NCBI RefSeq assembly: GCF_902459735.1
Contig: NZ_CABPRV010000005.1
Span: 248,001-312,000, forward strand
Length of the DNA: 64,000 nucleotides
Direction: 5' to 3'
From: Pandoraea capi
GTDB lineage: Bacteria; Pseudomonadota; Gammaproteobacteria; Burkholderiales; Burkholderiaceae
Both the position numbers and the translations under genes were made by a program. This document shows positions 47,005 to 57,045 of the stretch, piece by piece. The notes beneath the pieces were generated by a model. That model searched no databases. It was not told where the DNA came from and was given only the letters and a program-made list of their open reading frames with translations. Each line of letters opens with the position of its first letter. Position 1 is the first letter of the stretch.

Positions 47005-48681
47005 ATGAGTCAAGTGATCGAAGTGAAAGTCCCCGATATCGGTGACTTCAAGGACTTGCCCGTAATCGAAGTGCTGGTGAAGGCGGGCGACAAGATCGAC
47101 GCCGAGCAGGCCCTGATCACGCTGGAGTCGGACAAGGCCACCATGGATGTGCCGAGCCCGGCCGCCGGCGTCATCAAGGCGCTTAGCCTGAAGGTTGGCG
47201 ACGAAGTATCCGAAGGTTCCGTCATTCTGACGCTCGAGACGGCGAACGGCTCGGGCGCGCAAACCAATGGTGCCGCAGCACCTGCGCCTGCTGCTGCACC
47301 GCAAGCCGCACCGGCAGCACCTGCCGCAGCGCCTGCACCGGCTGCCGCGCCGGCGGCGCCGCAGGCGACCGGTGGCACGAGCAAGATCGACGTGAAGGTG
47401 CCGGATATCGGTGGCTACGACGATGTGCCCGTGATCGAAGTGCTGGTCAAGGTGGGCGACACCGTGACGGCCGAGCAATCGCTGGTGACGCTGGAGTCGG
47501 ACAAGGCGTCGATGGATGTGCCGAGCCCGGCCGCTGGCGTTGTGAAGGAATTGAAGGTGAACGTCGGCGACAAGGTCTCCGAAGGCTCGCTGATTCTGGT
47601 GCTCGAAGGCGCCGCAGCGGCGGCACCTGCTGCATCGGCGAAGGCAGCCGCACCTGCTGCTGCGCCCGCGCCGGCAGCGCAGGCGTCCGCACCGGCACCC
47701 GCCGCAACTCCGGCGCCTGCGCCGGTCGCTGCAGCACCTGCCGCCTCGGGTAGTCAGCCTATCAGCCACGCAAGCCCCTCCGTGCGCAAGTTTGCCCGCG
47801 AACTTGGTGTGGATGTCACGCAAGTGAAGGGCACCGGTCCCAAGGGCCGCGTGGTGGTCGAAGACGTGCGTAATTTCGTCAAGAGCGCGCTCGCAGGTAA
47901 TCGCCCGACGGCTGGCGGCGCTGCGCCGGCAGGTGGTGGCGAGCTGAATCTGCTGCCGTGGCCGAAGGTCGACTTCTCGAAGTACGGTCCGGTCGAACCG
48001 AAGGCGCTCTCGCGCATCAAGAAGATCTCCGGCGCGAACCTGCATCGTAACTGGGTGATGATCCCGCACGTCACGAACAACGACGAAGCGGATATCGGCG
48101 AGCTCGAAGCGTTCCGCGTGCAATTGAACAAGGAAAACGAGAAGGCCGGCATCAAGGTGACGATGCTTGCGTTCGTGATCAAGGCTTGCGTGCTGGCTTT
48201 GAAGAAGTTCCCGACGTTCAACGCCAGCCTCGACGGCGACAATCTGGTCTTCAAGCAGTATTTCCACATTGGTTTCGCAGCCGATACGCCGAATGGCCTC
48301 GTGGTGCCGGTCGTTCGCGACGCAGACAAGAAGGGTGTCTTCGAGATCGCTCGCGAAACGTCGGAACTGGCGAAGCTCGCTCGCGAGGGCAAGCTGAAGC
48401 CGGATCAGATGCAAGGTGGTTGCTTCTCGATTTCATCGCTCGGCGGTATCGGCGGTACGACGTTCACGCCGATCATCAATGCGCCGGAAGTGGCGATTCT
48501 GGGTCTGTCGCGTTCGTACCAGAAGCCGGTGTGGGACGAAGGTAAGCAACAGTTCCTGCCGCAGCTGACGTTGCCGCTGTCGCTGTCCTACGATCACCGT
48601 GTGATCGATGGCGCGGAAGCCGCTCGCTTCAACGCCTACCTGGGTCAACTGTTGGCGGACTTCCGTCGCGCGATGCTGTAA
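47005..48681 (+). CDS. aceF: Dihydrolipoamide acetyltransferase AceF with two lipoyl domains
   Basis: 558 residues from ATG 47005 (GAGGAG upstream). Two lipoyl domains with lipoyl-lysines Lys44 (LESDKATMD) and Lys167 (LESDKASMD), joined and followed by Ala/Pro-rich flexible linkers; a peripheral subunit-binding domain ([20 protein letters not shown]); and the catalytic domain ending [15 protein letters not shown] with the active-site His. E2 core of the PDH complex. The two lipoyl domains differ only in sequence detail, suggesting duplication. Confidence 0.97.
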   Translation: MSQVIEVKVPDIGDFKDLPVIEVLVKAGDKIDAEQALITLESDKATMDVPSPAAGVIKALSLKVGDEVSEGSVILTLETANGSGAQTNGAAAPAPAAAPQAAPAAPAAAPAPAAAPAAPQATGGTSKIDVKVPDIGGYDDVPVIEVLVKVGDTVTAEQSLVTLESDKASMDVPSPAAGVVKELKVNVGDKVSEGSLILVLEGAAAAAPAASAKAAAPAAAPAPAAQASAPAPAATPAPAPVAAAPAASGSQPISHASPSVRKFARELGVDVTQVKGTGPKGRVVVEDVRNFVKSALAGNRPTAGGAAPAGGGELNLLPWPKVDFSKYGPVEPKALSRIKKISGANLHRNWVMIPHVTNNDEADIGELEAFRVQLNKENEKAGIKVTMLAFVIKACVLALKKFPTFNASLDGDNLVFKQYFHIGFAADTPNGLVVPVVRDADKKGVFEIARETSELAKLAREGKLKPDQMQGGCFSISSLGGIGGTTFTPIINAPEVAILGLSRSYQKPVWDEGKQQFLPQLTLPLSLSYDHRVIDGAEAARFNAYLGQLLADFRRAML

Positions 48682-48760
48682 TGGGCACGGGCCGCCGGTA
48701 GCGTATCAATGCGCCAGCGGCCCTCGCGCACGCTTCAGGATTCTGGACGGGGAGGGCAAC

Positions 48761-49342
48761 ATGACCACCGTGGTAGTCGTCAAGAAGGCAGGTGAGATCG
48801 CCATTGCCGCCGATTCGCTCGTCACGTTCGGCGATACGCGGCTTTCGCAATCGTACGAAGAGAACCGCAAGGTCTTTCTTGTGGGCGATTCGTATGTCGG
48901 TCTGGCCGGCACGACAGCGCACTTTCCGGTCATGCGCGCTATTCTCTCCGGCATGGCGGACGAATGTCGTCTGCATTCCCGCGACGAAGTCTTTCGCACG
49001 TTCTGCCGCGTCCACCAGAAGCTCAAGGAAGAGTATTTCCTCAACACGAAGGAAGAGGAAGACGACCCGTACGAGTCGTCGCAGATCACCAGCGTGATCG
49101 CGAATCCGACCGGAATCTACGGGGTCTATTCCTACCGGGAAGTGTTTGTTTTCGATCGGTTCTGGGGCATCGGGTCGGGGCGTAATTTCGCGCTCGGCGC
49201 CATGTATGCCCTCTACGACCAGGATCTGAGCGCACGTGCCATCGCCGAGGCGGGCGTCAAGGCGGGCGCAGAATTCGATAAGAGTTCGGCTGGCCCGTTT
49301 CAGGTGCATGCGTTTCCGATCGATACCACCATCAAGTCATAA
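48761..49342 (+). CDS. Proteasome-like Ntn hydrolase of the BPH type
   Basis: 193 residues from ATG 48761 with a strong GGGGAGGG upstream. The start [19 protein letters not shown] resembles HslV and proteasome beta subunits: once Met is removed the N-terminal Thr would be the nucleophile, D18 (AADS) matches Asp17 and Lys37 (ENRKVFL) approximates Lys33. [12 protein letters not shown] and [16 protein letters not shown] are the proteasome-fold glycine turns. No propeptide, no HslU neighbour. It is close to the betaproteobacterial proteasome homologue (BPH), reported to form a double-heptamer ring without a known unfoldase. It lies in the PDH operon, 79 bp after aceF and 20 bp before lpdA. A co-transcribed quality-control role is speculation. 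Confidence 0.8.
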   Translation: MTTVVVVKKAGEIAIAADSLVTFGDTRLSQSYEENRKVFLVGDSYVGLAGTTAHFPVMRAILSGMADECRLHSRDEVFRTFCRVHQKLKEEYFLNTKEEEDDPYESSQITSVIANPTGIYGVYSYREVFVFDRFWGIGSGRNFALGAMYALYDQDLSARAIAEAGVKAGAEFDKSSAGPFQVHAFPIDTTIKS

Positions 49343-49362
49343 ATGCGACAGGGAGACCCCGC

Positions 49363-51141
49363 ATGAGTCTCATTGAAGTCAAGGTGCCGGATATCGGCGC
49401 AGAGGGCGTGGATGTCATCGAAGTGATGATCAAGCCCGGCGACAAGATCGCCAAGGATGCGTCGCTCATTACGCTGGAATCCGACAAGGCTTCCATGGAA
49501 GTGCCGTCCGAAGTGGCGGGCACGGTCAAGGAAGTCAAGATCAAGGTGGGCGACAAGGCCAGCGAAGGTACGCTGATTGCCATCGTCGAAGCCGAAGACG
49601 CAGCAGCGGCCAAGCCGGCGGCTCCTGCAGCCGCACCGGCCGCCGCGCCTGCTCCGGCTGCGCCGGCAGCCGCCCCCGCTGCAGCGAGTGCCCCGGCACC
49701 GGTCGCCGCACAGCATACCGGCGGCGCCGATATCGAGTGTGAAGTGCTTGTGCTGGGCGCAGGCCCCGGCGGTTACTCCGCAGCGTTCCGCAGTGCTGAC
49801 CTGGGCCGAAAGACGGTGCTGGTTGAGCGTTACGCAACGCTCGGCGGCGTGTGTCTGAACGTCGGCTGTATTCCGTCGAAGGCGTTGCTGCATACGGCGG
49901 CGGTGCTTGAAGAAGCGCAGTCGCTCGGCCATCACGGCATCTCGTTCGCGAAGCCGGAAGTCGATCTCGATAAACTGCGTGCTTACAAGGAAAGCGTTGT
50001 CGGCAAGCTGACCGGTGGTCTGGCCGGAATGGCCAAGATGCGCAAGGTCGAGGTCGTCCATGGTGTCGGTGCATTCCTCGATGCCAACCACGTCGAAGTG
50101 GTCGACAAGGACGGGGCCAAGCGCGTGGTGAAATTCGCTCAGGCGATCATCGCCGCGGGTTCGCAAGCCGTGAAGCTGCCGTTCCTGCCGGAAGATCCGC
50201 GCATCGTCGATTCGACTGGCGCGTTGGAATTGCGTCAGTTGCCGAAGAAGATGCTCGTCATCGGTGGTGGCATCATCGGTCTGGAAATGGCGACGGTCTA
50301 TAGCGCATTGGGCTCCGAGATCGACGTCGTGGAAATGCTCGACGGTCTGATGCAAGGTGCCGACCGCGATCTGGTCAAGGTCTGGGAGAAGATGAACGCG
50401 AAGCGCTTTGGTCGCGTCATGCTCAAGACCAAGACCGTGGGTGCCGAGGCGAAGGCCGATGGTATCTACGTGAAGTTCGAAGGTGAAGCGGCGCCGGCCG
50501 AACCGCAGCGCTACGATCTCGTGCTGGTTGCCGTGGGCCGTAGCCCGAACGGTAAGAAGATCAGTGCGGAGAAGGCAGGCGTGGTGGTCGGCGATCGCGG
50601 GTTCATCTCGGTGGACAAGCAGATGCGTACCAACGTGTCGAACATCTTCGCGATCGGCGATATCGTCGGTCAGCCGATGCTTGCGCACAAGGCCGTGCAC
50701 GAAGCGCACGTTGCCGCTGAGGCGGCCGCAGGTGAGAAGGCCTACTTCGACGCGATCCAGATCCCGTCGGTGGCATACACCGATCCGGAAGTGGCTTGGG
50801 CTGGCAAGACCGAAGACCAGTTGAAGGCCGAAGGCGTGAAGTATGGCAAGGCCGTGTTCCCGTGGGCAGCGTCGGGCCGCGCCATTGCCAACGGTCGTGA
50901 CGAAGGCTTCACCAAGGTGCTGTTCGACGAAGAGACGCATCGCATCGTGGGTGGCGCCATCGTCGGCACGCATGCGGGCGATCTGATCGGCGAACTGTGC
51001 CTGGCAGTCGAGATGGGCGCAGATGCGGTCGATATCGGCAAGACGATTCACCCGCACCCGACGTTGGCTGAGTCGGTCGGTATGGCCGCCGAGATCTATG
51101 AAGGTGTCTGCACCGACGTTCCGCCGCCGCGCAAGAAGTAA
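49363..51141 (+). CDS. lpdA: Dihydrolipoyl dehydrogenase with N-terminal lipoyl domain
   Basis: 592 residues. Residues 1-78 are a lipoyl domain with Lys42 (LESDKASME), an Ala/Pro linker follows, then the FAD-binding E3 body with the redox disulphide Cys164/Cys169 ([13 protein letters not shown]), NAD-binding [19 protein letters not shown] and the C-terminal His-Pro active site ([10 protein letters not shown]). It reoxidises dihydrolipoyl groups of AceF. The extra lipoyl domain is a known variant in Neisseria and Burkholderiales. A bidirectional terminator follows. Confidence 0.97.
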   Translation: MSLIEVKVPDIGAEGVDVIEVMIKPGDKIAKDASLITLESDKASMEVPSEVAGTVKEVKIKVGDKASEGTLIAIVEAEDAAAAKPAAPAAAPAAAPAPAAPAAAPAAASAPAPVAAQHTGGADIECEVLVLGAGPGGYSAAFRSADLGRKTVLVERYATLGGVCLNVGCIPSKALLHTAAVLEEAQSLGHHGISFAKPEVDLDKLRAYKESVVGKLTGGLAGMAKMRKVEVVHGVGAFLDANHVEVVDKDGAKRVVKFAQAIIAAGSQAVKLPFLPEDPRIVDSTGALELRQLPKKMLVIGGGIIGLEMATVYSALGSEIDVVEMLDGLMQGADRDLVKVWEKMNAKRFGRVMLKTKTVGAEAKADGIYVKFEGEAAPAEPQRYDLVLVAVGRSPNGKKISAEKAGVVVGDRGFISVDKQMRTNVSNIFAIGDIVGQPMLAHKAVHEAHVAAEAAAGEKAYFDAIQIPSVAYTDPEVAWAGKTEDQLKAEGVKYGKAVFPWAASGRAIANGRDEGFTKVLFDEETHRIVGGAIVGTHAGDLIGELCLAVEMGADAVDIGKTIHPHPTLAESVGMAAEIYEGVCTDVPPPRKK

Positions 51142-51264
51142 TTTGGCGTGAATGCCAGAACGCATCGCCCGCTCATGCAGTGACGGGCGATTGCGGGACG
51201 GTGAAACGCGTCCATGCCACATAGTTCTCCTCGCAAGCGCGGGAGGACTGCCGATGGCAGCGTG

Positions 51265-51302
51265 AAAAAACCGTCATCCCAATCCGGGGTGACGGTTTTT
51301 TA
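51265..51302. terminator. Terminator of the PDH operon
   Basis: AAAAAACCGTCATCCC and GGGGTGACGGTTTTTT form a long stem with AATCC loop; A and T runs on both sides make it bidirectional. Confidence 0.9.
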
Positions 51303-51384
51303 TTGTGCGATGAGTGTGCCGGGGGGGGGGAGGGGCGCAGGGCGGTTCGGTCATTCGACGACATGGCGATCGCATCGCACACCC

Positions 51385-51411
51385 AAAAGAAAACCCGGCG
51401 CAAGGCCGGGT
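51385..51411 (-). terminator. Terminator of phaP
   Basis: ACCCGGC (51393-51399) and GCCGGGT (51405-51411) form a 7-bp stem; on the minus strand it is followed by TTTTCTTTT. Confidence 0.8.
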
Positions 51412-51526
51412 CCGAAAGGTACCTGCGGTACCGAGGAGACAACTGGGCGTGGCTTCCGCTCGGGCCACCGCTACAACGATGGTGACTTGCGGAGGGCGTC
51501 CCTCCTCAATGCAGGGGCGCTATCGA

Positions 51527-52087
51527 TTACTTCTTGGCAGTGGCAGCACGCGAAGCCTGAGCCGCAGCCTTCGAGGCGACGCTGGTCGCAGCAGCGAAGT
51601 TCGTTTCGGCGATTTCAACGGCTTGCTTGGTTGCCTTCTGCACGCTGTCGAACGCGCTGTTGGCGGCGGACAGTGCCGACTTGGCCAGCGCAACTGCCGA
51701 CTCCGAACCGGCCGGGGCGTTCTTGGCCAGATTGTCGAACAGGGCTTGCACGTTGTGCGAGCCTTCCGCCAGTTGGGCTTCGGCGACCTTGGTCACTTCG
51801 GCTTGCGTCGACGAAGCGATTTCATACAGGTGACGGCCGTAAGCGAGTGCCTTCTCGGCAGCCGGCTGAACCAGGTTGGCTTGCAGGGCGAGCAGCTCCT
51901 GGGCGTCCTTCACTGCGAAAGCCTTCTGTGCGGTCGAGGCGGTCTCGGCCAGCGATGCCTTCACGGCTTGCAGGTTCAGCTCGACCAGCTTCTCAACGCC
52001 TTCGAAGGCTTTGTTGGTCAGACCGAAGAGGGTTTCCAGATTGGCTTTGTGGGCGGCAGCGAGTTGCTCGGGGGTCAGAAACGACAT
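51527..52087 (-). CDS. phaP: Phasin family protein PhaP
   Basis: 186 residues, Ala/Lys/Glu/Gln-rich and almost entirely helical. It begins [20 protein letters not shown] and ends in [11 protein letters not shown], the pattern of PHA granule-coating phasins in Burkholderiales (TIGR01841 type). Phasins stabilise polyhydroxyalkanoate granules in the cytosol and are strongly induced under nutrient excess. No polymerase is in the window. The upstream promoter with two palindromes suggests repression by PhaR. Confidence 0.94.
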   Translation of the reverse strand: MSFLTPEQLAAAHKANLETLFGLTNKAFEGVEKLVELNLQAVKASLAETASTAQKAFAVKDAQELLALQANLVQPAAEKALAYGRHLYEIASSTQAEVTKVAEAQLAEGSHNVQALFDNLAKNAPAGSESAVALAKSALSAANSAFDSVQKATKQAVEIAETNFAAATSVASKAAAQASRAATAKK

Positions 52088-52205
52088 GGCGTTCTCCTAT
52101 GGTGTCTTACACAGCATATGGACCCACTCCGTGTTCGCTCGTTGGTTCTCACCTTATGGCGGTGAAACCACGGTTGGGGCCTTCTCAAATTCGGTGCGAT
52201 TTCTT

Positions 52206-52220
52206 TTGTGCATCGCACAA
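52206..52220. promoter_or_regulatory. Palindromic operator 1 at phaP
   Basis: TTGTGC-ATC-GCACAA (six-base perfect arms). It covers the predicted transcription start (near 52219 on the minus strand), so a bound protein would block transcription. Confidence 0.6.
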
Positions 52221-52225
52221 TTGCA

Positions 52226-52253
52226 AGTGTAGAGATATTTTTGTGACTGTCAA
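52226..52253 (-). promoter_or_regulatory. Sigma-70 promoter of phaP
   Basis: Minus strand: TTGACA (plus 52248-52253), 16-bp AT-rich spacer, TACACT (plus 52226-52231). Almost consensus. The leader is about 130 nt. Confidence 0.8.
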
Positions 52254-52260
52254 GCTATTT

Positions 52261-52275
52261 TTGTGCGGCGCACAA
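52261..52275. promoter_or_regulatory. Palindromic operator 2 at phaP
   Basis: TTGTGC-GGC-GCACAA, same arms as operator 1, centred 55 bp away and just upstream of the -35. The pair brackets the promoter. Confidence 0.6.
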
Positions 52276-52592
52276 ATTCAATAAAGACTTAAGAAATCAA
52301 AAGCTTGGGATCCCGTGGCGACGATGTGACACCGCGTTGCGGCGAATCTGTCATCCGTGGCAAATCGTTGGTGGATGCGGCTTTGCACCGAATTTACCCC
52401 ATCGATTTGCACCATTCTGGCGCCCCGCGTCCCTTGTCGGGCGATGGTAATATCGATGAGTTCCGGCACTGGCAGGACGGCTACGCGCATGTTACCGACC
52501 CTCGTTTAGAGGAAGGCTTCGCGATTGCCGTTCGCCAGTGCCGCTGTCATTCAACGCTTTTCGCGCGCCATCACCGTCGGCCACCTGCATCG

Positions 52593-53543
52593 ATGCAAGC
52601 GTTCTACAGCGATCATTTCGTCCTGCCATTGCCGCCGGGTCACCGGTTCCCTATGGAAAAGTACGCGCGCTTGCGCGAGCGCGTTGCGCGTGAATTACCC
52701 CAGGTCGAGCTCGCCGAAGCGTTGCCTGCTGACGATACGATGCTCGGTCGTGTCCATTCGGCTGAGTACGTCGCACGAGTAGGTGCAGGTGAGCTGGATC
52801 CGAAAGAGCAGCGCAGTATCGGGTTTCCCTGGTCGCTGCAGATGGTCGAACGGTCGCGTCGCTCGGCCGGCGCAACGGTCGCCGCGTGCCGTGCGGCCCT
52901 GATCGACGGCGTGGCGGCCAACCTTGCCGGGGGCACGCATCATGCCTACGCTGACCGAGGTGAGGGCTTCTGTGTCTTCAACGATGCCGCCGTGGCGGCC
53001 CGCGCGATGCAAGCGGAACTCGGACCGGGCACACGCGTGGCGATCATCGACCTCGATGTGCATCAGGGTAACGGCACCGCTGCCATCTTCGAGCACGACC
53101 CGAGTGTCTTTACGCTGTCGCTGCACGGCGAGCACAACTACCCTTTTCACAAGGCGACCGGCGATCTCGACGTGGCATTGCCCGATGGCTGCGGCGACGA
53201 CGAATACCTCGTCGCGCTCGGCCACGCGCTCACTGACTTATTTGCGCAATTCACGCCGACACTCGCGATCTATCTTGCCGGCGCCGATCCGCTGGAAAAT
53301 GACCGTCTCGGACGCCTCGCGCTCACGCACGACGGCCTGCTCGCACGCGACCATCGAGTGCTGACGGCGTGCGCAGAGCGCGGTTTGCCGGTCGCGATAG
53401 CGATGGCAGGAGGCTACGGACGCGACATCGGGCAGACCGTGGCGGCGCACTTTGCAACGATCCGGCTTGCCAGCCAGTTCGCCCGGATCAACTGGAGCAG
53501 CCGTGGCGAAGATCGCGCGTCGTCAGGCGGGATGTACGCATGA
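52593..53543 (+). CDS. Histone deacetylase-like amidohydrolase
   Basis: 316 residues from ATG 52593 (MQAFYSDHFVLPLPPGHRFP). Class II-type deacetylase signatures: GGTHHA (His116, His117), DLDVHQGNGT (Asp153, Asp155, His157) and the second Asp in LAGADPLENDRLG; all Zn ligands and charge-relay residues appear present. Bacterial relatives deacetylate polyamines or acetoin-related substrates (AcuC, acetylpolyamine amidohydrolase); the substrate here is unclear. Its stop overlaps the transporter start (ATGA), so the two are co-translated. Confidence 0.88.
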   Translation: MQAFYSDHFVLPLPPGHRFPMEKYARLRERVARELPQVELAEALPADDTMLGRVHSAEYVARVGAGELDPKEQRSIGFPWSLQMVERSRRSAGATVAACRAALIDGVAANLAGGTHHAYADRGEGFCVFNDAAVAARAMQAELGPGTRVAIIDLDVHQGNGTAAIFEHDPSVFTLSLHGEHNYPFHKATGDLDVALPDGCGDDEYLVALGHALTDLFAQFTPTLAIYLAGADPLENDRLGRLALTHDGLLARDHRVLTACAERGLPVAIAMAGGYGRDIGQTVAAHFATIRLASQFARINWSSRGEDRASSGGMYA

Positions 53544-54547
53544 GTGAGCCTCGAATGAACCCGTCCCCTACATCCCATCCCGCCGCTGTTGAATCGACGA
53601 GGAGCGGGCGAATGGCCATCTGGACGGCGACCATGCCGTGGTGGTTCGTGCTGATCTGGAGCACGGGATTCATCGTGGCCAAGTACGGCATGCCCAATGC
53701 CGAACCGCTGACGTTTCTTACCTGGCGCTACGGTTGCACGCTAGTGGTGATGTTGCCGATCATGTGGTTGACGCGCACGCCGTGGCCGATGCGGCATGGG
53801 CTGGAGGGGAATGTCCGCGAGGTGACGACAGTTCGCGCCGAGCGCATTGACTGGCCGTTAATTGCGCATCTCGCGATCTCCGGCATTCTGATTCAGGCGG
53901 TGTATCTCGGTGGTGTCTGGGCGGCGATCAAACACGGGGCGCCCGCAGGGTTGGCGGCATTGATCGTTGGCATTCAACCGCTTCTGACCGCGCTTTTCGC
54001 GCGTGTTGTCGGTGAACCTGTGTCGCGCCGTCAATGGCTGGGGCTGCTGTGCGGCTTCATCGGGGTCGGCCTGGTGGTGGCCAACAAGGTGGGCGTACGC
54101 GGCGTCGGGGTGGGGGTGATCGCGCTGTGCGTGCTCAGTCTGGTTGCGATTACGGCCGGTACGCTGTACCAGAAACGCTTTTGCTCGCACTTCGATCTGC
54201 GTGTGGGCACGGTGGTGCAATTCGGTGCCGCATTCCTGGTGACGTTGCCCGCCGCATGGGCGCTGGAGACGATGCAGGTGCGCTGGAACGCGGAGATGAT
54301 CGGCGCTCTGGCGTGGTCGGTGCTTGCGCTCTCCATCGGCGCCATCTCGCTGCTGTTCCTGCTGATTCGTCGAGGGGCGGCGACCAAGGTTTCCAGTCTG
54401 ATGTATCTGACGCCCCCGACCACGGCCGTCATGGCGTGGTTGTTGTTCGGCGAGACGTTATCCCCGCTGAGTGCGGCGGGGATGATTGTGGCCGCGTTGG
54501 GCGTTGCGCTCGTGATCGAGCGCCGGGCGGCGCCCTCGACCTCATGA
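53540..54547 (+). CDS. EamA/DMT family transporter
   Basis: 335 residues with about ten hydrophobic helices in two EamA repeats (WWFVLIWSTGFIVAKYGMPN and the second half GALAWSVLALSIGAISLLFL). Typically exports amino acids or metabolites. ATG 53540 overlaps the upstream stop by four bases; ATG 53552 is a possible alternative. Coupling to a deacetylase-like enzyme suggests export of its product, but this is inferred only. Confidence 0.86.
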   Translation: MSEPRMNPSPTSHPAAVESTRSGRMAIWTATMPWWFVLIWSTGFIVAKYGMPNAEPLTFLTWRYGCTLVVMLPIMWLTRTPWPMRHGLEGNVREVTTVRAERIDWPLIAHLAISGILIQAVYLGGVWAAIKHGAPAGLAALIVGIQPLLTALFARVVGEPVSRRQWLGLLCGFIGVGLVVANKVGVRGVGVGVIALCVLSLVAITAGTLYQKRFCSHFDLRVGTVVQFGAAFLVTLPAAWALETMQVRWNAEMIGALAWSVLALSIGAISLLFLLIRRGAATKVSSLMYLTPPTTAVMAWLLFGETLSPLSAAGMIVAALGVALVIERRAAPSTS

Positions 54548-54605
54548 GCGTCGCGCCACGTCGCTCCCTCTTTGCCGTCAGCCGTCAACGAAGCAACGAA
54601 GCGTT

Positions 54606-55517
54606 ATGAAACACCCAGATCCGCGTACAGCCGCTACGTCGGCAACAACGTCCACCGCTGATTCCGCTATCTCTGCAAACGTTCCTGCCATGCCTAACTC
54701 CGCTGAGTCCGCTGACGCCTCCCGCGCGTCGAGCGCCACCGATATTTCTAGCGCGTCGAGCGCGGCGAACATCCACGTGCCGCCGGAGGCTGGGGAAAGT
54801 ACGCATCCCCCGGCTGTCAACGATAACGCGGGGTTGCGCGTGGAATATGTCGACGAGGCCATTCGCAGCCGTCGATCGATTCGTGCCTATCTGCCGACGC
54901 CGGTGCCGCAGGCGACCGTGGCGGACATCCTGTCGGTTGCGTCGCGTGCTCCATCGGGCAGCAACATCCAGCCATGGCAGACGTACGCGCTTTCGGGCGA
55001 TGCGCTGAAGCGGTTGACGTCGCGCCTGCTGGAAGCGTTCAACGACCCGGCGCAGCGATTGATGCATCAGGAGGAGTACGCGTACTACCCACGCGAGTGG
55101 ACCGAGCCGTATCAGGCGCGGCGTCGCAAAGTGGGGTGGGATCTGTACGGCTTGCTGGGCATCGGACGCGCGGACAAGGCGAGGATGCATGGTCAGCACG
55201 CGCGCAACTTCACGTTCTTCGACGCGCCGGTCGGGTTGATTTTCACCATCGACCGGCATCTGGAGCAGGGCAGTTGGCTTGACTACGGCATGTTCCTGCA
55301 AGGTGTGATGATTGCGGCACGGGCGCGCGGGCTGGATACCTGTCCGCAAGCGGCGTTTGCCACGTTCCACCAGGTCATTGCCGACGAGCTGCGTTTGCCG
55401 GAGACCCGGATGGTGGTATGCGGCATGGCGTTGGGTTACGCGGACCCGAATGCCGTTGAAAACGGTCTCGTCACCGAGCGTGCGCCCCTCCAGGAGTGGG
55501 CGCACTTCCTGACCTGA
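54606..55517 (+). CDS. Nitroreductase family oxidoreductase
   Basis: 303 residues from ATG 54606, or 225 from GTG 54840, which lies directly before the conserved EYVDEAIRSRRSIRAYLPTP. The 78 extra residues are Ala/Ser/Thr-rich and not expected in the family, so the shorter start is credible. FMN-binding features: SRAPSGSNIQPWQ and the C-terminal VVCGMALGYADPNAVEN. Such enzymes reduce nitro groups, quinones or flavins with NAD(P)H. It follows the exporter by 58 bp. Confidence 0.88.
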   Translation: MKHPDPRTAATSATTSTADSAISANVPAMPNSAESADASRASSATDISSASSAANIHVPPEAGESTHPPAVNDNAGLRVEYVDEAIRSRRSIRAYLPTPVPQATVADILSVASRAPSGSNIQPWQTYALSGDALKRLTSRLLEAFNDPAQRLMHQEEYAYYPREWTEPYQARRRKVGWDLYGLLGIGRADKARMHGQHARNFTFFDAPVGLIFTIDRHLEQGSWLDYGMFLQGVMIAARARGLDTCPQAAFATFHQVIADELRLPETRMVVCGMALGYADPNAVENGLVTERAPLQEWAHFLT

Positions 55518-55705
55518 CGAATATCAAGCGGTTGGCGTTATTTGGCAAAATGTGGCAAATGTGGAATTGAGCGCGTTGCGCTGCACAAAACTGCCAGATG
55601 CCGGTTTAAGTATTTCAGCTAAGTCATTCATATTGCTTATTTTTTCGGAAGTTACTAAACTTCTCCCAAACTCGTTGCCTGCCAACCTTACGCTACTCCC
55701 AATCT

Positions 55706-56971
55706 ATGTACGCGATCACCACCCTTGCGCGTCTGTGCCGCTCCCGTCTCTGGGGTGCTGCCGTCGTGGCGATCTCGCTCGCCGCCGGTGCCCCGGCAGT
55801 CGTTCACGCCGCCGGTAAGACGAGCGATTGCTCGAAGACGGCCAAGACTGCTGCCCAGAAACGCGCGTGCGCGAATCCCAAGGCGACGAAAGCCGTTGCT
55901 ACGTCCAAATCCGGTGCCAAGCGTGCCGCCGCCACACCTGCCGCTCGTGAAGTGAAGAGCGCGAAGGTCAACGGCAAGGCACGCAAGCTCGCCGCCGTCG
56001 AAGACGACGGGCCCGCAGCGAAAAAGGTCGCCGTCAAACGCGTCGTCTACAAGAACGGCAAGCGCCGTGTCGTGACGTCGTATCGCACCGTCAACTTTGC
56101 ACCGCAAGCACCGGAGCGTCTGTCGACGGGCCGTGCCTTCGGCCTGCATGAGACGCCCGATGCGCTCGCGCTGCGCTCCTCCGTCGCGTATGTCGTCGAC
56201 GAACGCACGGGTGAATCGCTGTTCGACAAGAATTCGCAAGCGGTGCTGCCGATCGCTTCGATCTCGAAGCTGATGACGGCCATGGTGTCGCTCGACGCGG
56301 GTGTCCCGATGACGGACGTCATGGAAGTGACCGACGAAGATCGCGACTACGAGAAGGGCACGGGCTCGCGCCTGTCGGTGGGCTCGCGTCTGTCGCGCGA
56401 AGACATGCTGCACATTGCGCTGATGTCGTCGGAAAACCGTGCGGCTGCTGCACTGTCGCGTTACTTCCCGGGTGGCCGTCCGGCGTTCCTCGCCGCGATG
56501 AACGCCAAGGCGAAGCAACTCGGCATGAACGACACGCACTTCAACGATCCGACGGGCCTGTCGAGTCAGAACGTATCGAGCGCGCGTGACCTCGTGAAGA
56601 TGGTCAAGGCTGCGTATCAGTACCCGATGATTCGTCGTTTCTCAACGGACAGTAACTACGACGTCAACACCGGTCGTCGCGAATTGCATTACGTCAGCAC
56701 CAACCACCTGATCGGTCATTCGGGTTGGGAAATCGGCTTGCAGAAGACGGGCTACATCAACGAAGCCGGTCAGTGTCTCGTGATGCAGGCGAACGTCGAA
56801 GGCCGCCCGGTGATCATGATTCTGCTCGACTCGACGGGCAAGTATTCGCGCTTCGCAGACGCCACGCGCGTTCGTAAGTGGCTGCTGGAAGGTGGCGGCG
56901 CTACGCCGCAGCGCACCGCAGGTAACGTGCCGACGGCACAGGTTGCGACCAACAACGGTCACGCGCTGTAA
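55706..56971 (+). CDS. D-alanyl-D-alanine endopeptidase (S11, PbpG-type)
   Basis: 421 residues. Signal peptide to about residue 32, then a basic Lys/Ala-rich segment (residues 35-115) that is unusually long, then the S11 domain with SxxK at Ser185 (ASISKLM), the SSEN motif (SxN) and KTG (LQKTGYINE). The catalytic set is complete. It cuts peptidoglycan cross-links in the periplasm, like PbpG. The basic linker may bind the polymer. Terminator downstream. Confidence 0.9.
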   Translation: MYAITTLARLCRSRLWGAAVVAISLAAGAPAVVHAAGKTSDCSKTAKTAAQKRACANPKATKAVATSKSGAKRAAATPAAREVKSAKVNGKARKLAAVEDDGPAAKKVAVKRVVYKNGKRRVVTSYRTVNFAPQAPERLSTGRAFGLHETPDALALRSSVAYVVDERTGESLFDKNSQAVLPIASISKLMTAMVSLDAGVPMTDVMEVTDEDRDYEKGTGSRLSVGSRLSREDMLHIALMSSENRAAAALSRYFPGGRPAFLAAMNAKAKQLGMNDTHFNDPTGLSSQNVSSARDLVKMVKAAYQYPMIRRFSTDSNYDVNTGRRELHYVSTNHLIGHSGWEIGLQKTGYINEAGQCLVMQANVEGRPVIMILLDSTGKYSRFADATRVRKWLLEGGGATPQRTAGNVPTAQVATNNGHAL

Positions 56972-57001
56972 TTCGACGCGTCAGCGACCCGGCATCAAAA
57001 G

Positions 57002-57028
57002 AAAGGCGCTCCCTCGGGAGCGCCTTTT
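57002..57028. terminator. Terminator between the S11 peptidase and IclR genes
   Basis: AAGGCGCTCCC/GGGAGCGCCTT stem with a short loop and TTTT; A run to the left serves the convergent gene. Confidence 0.85.
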
Positions 57029-57045
57029 GTTTTGCACCTTTTGCT

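Larger units (their letters stand above)
51142..51526. other. Intergenic region between lpdA and phaP with two terminators
   Basis: 385 bp between converging genes. It holds the lpdA terminator (51265-51302), a run of ten G (51321-51330) and the phaP terminator (51385-51411). No gene is seen. Confidence 0.5.
52088..52592. other. Divergent region between phaP and the histone-deacetylase-like gene
   Basis: 505 bp, with the promoter and two operators of phaP (52206-52275). The remainder (52280-52592) is upstream of the hydrolase gene; its frame stays open from 52305 but conserved homology begins at ATG 52593, so no gene is claimed there. Confidence 0.5.
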
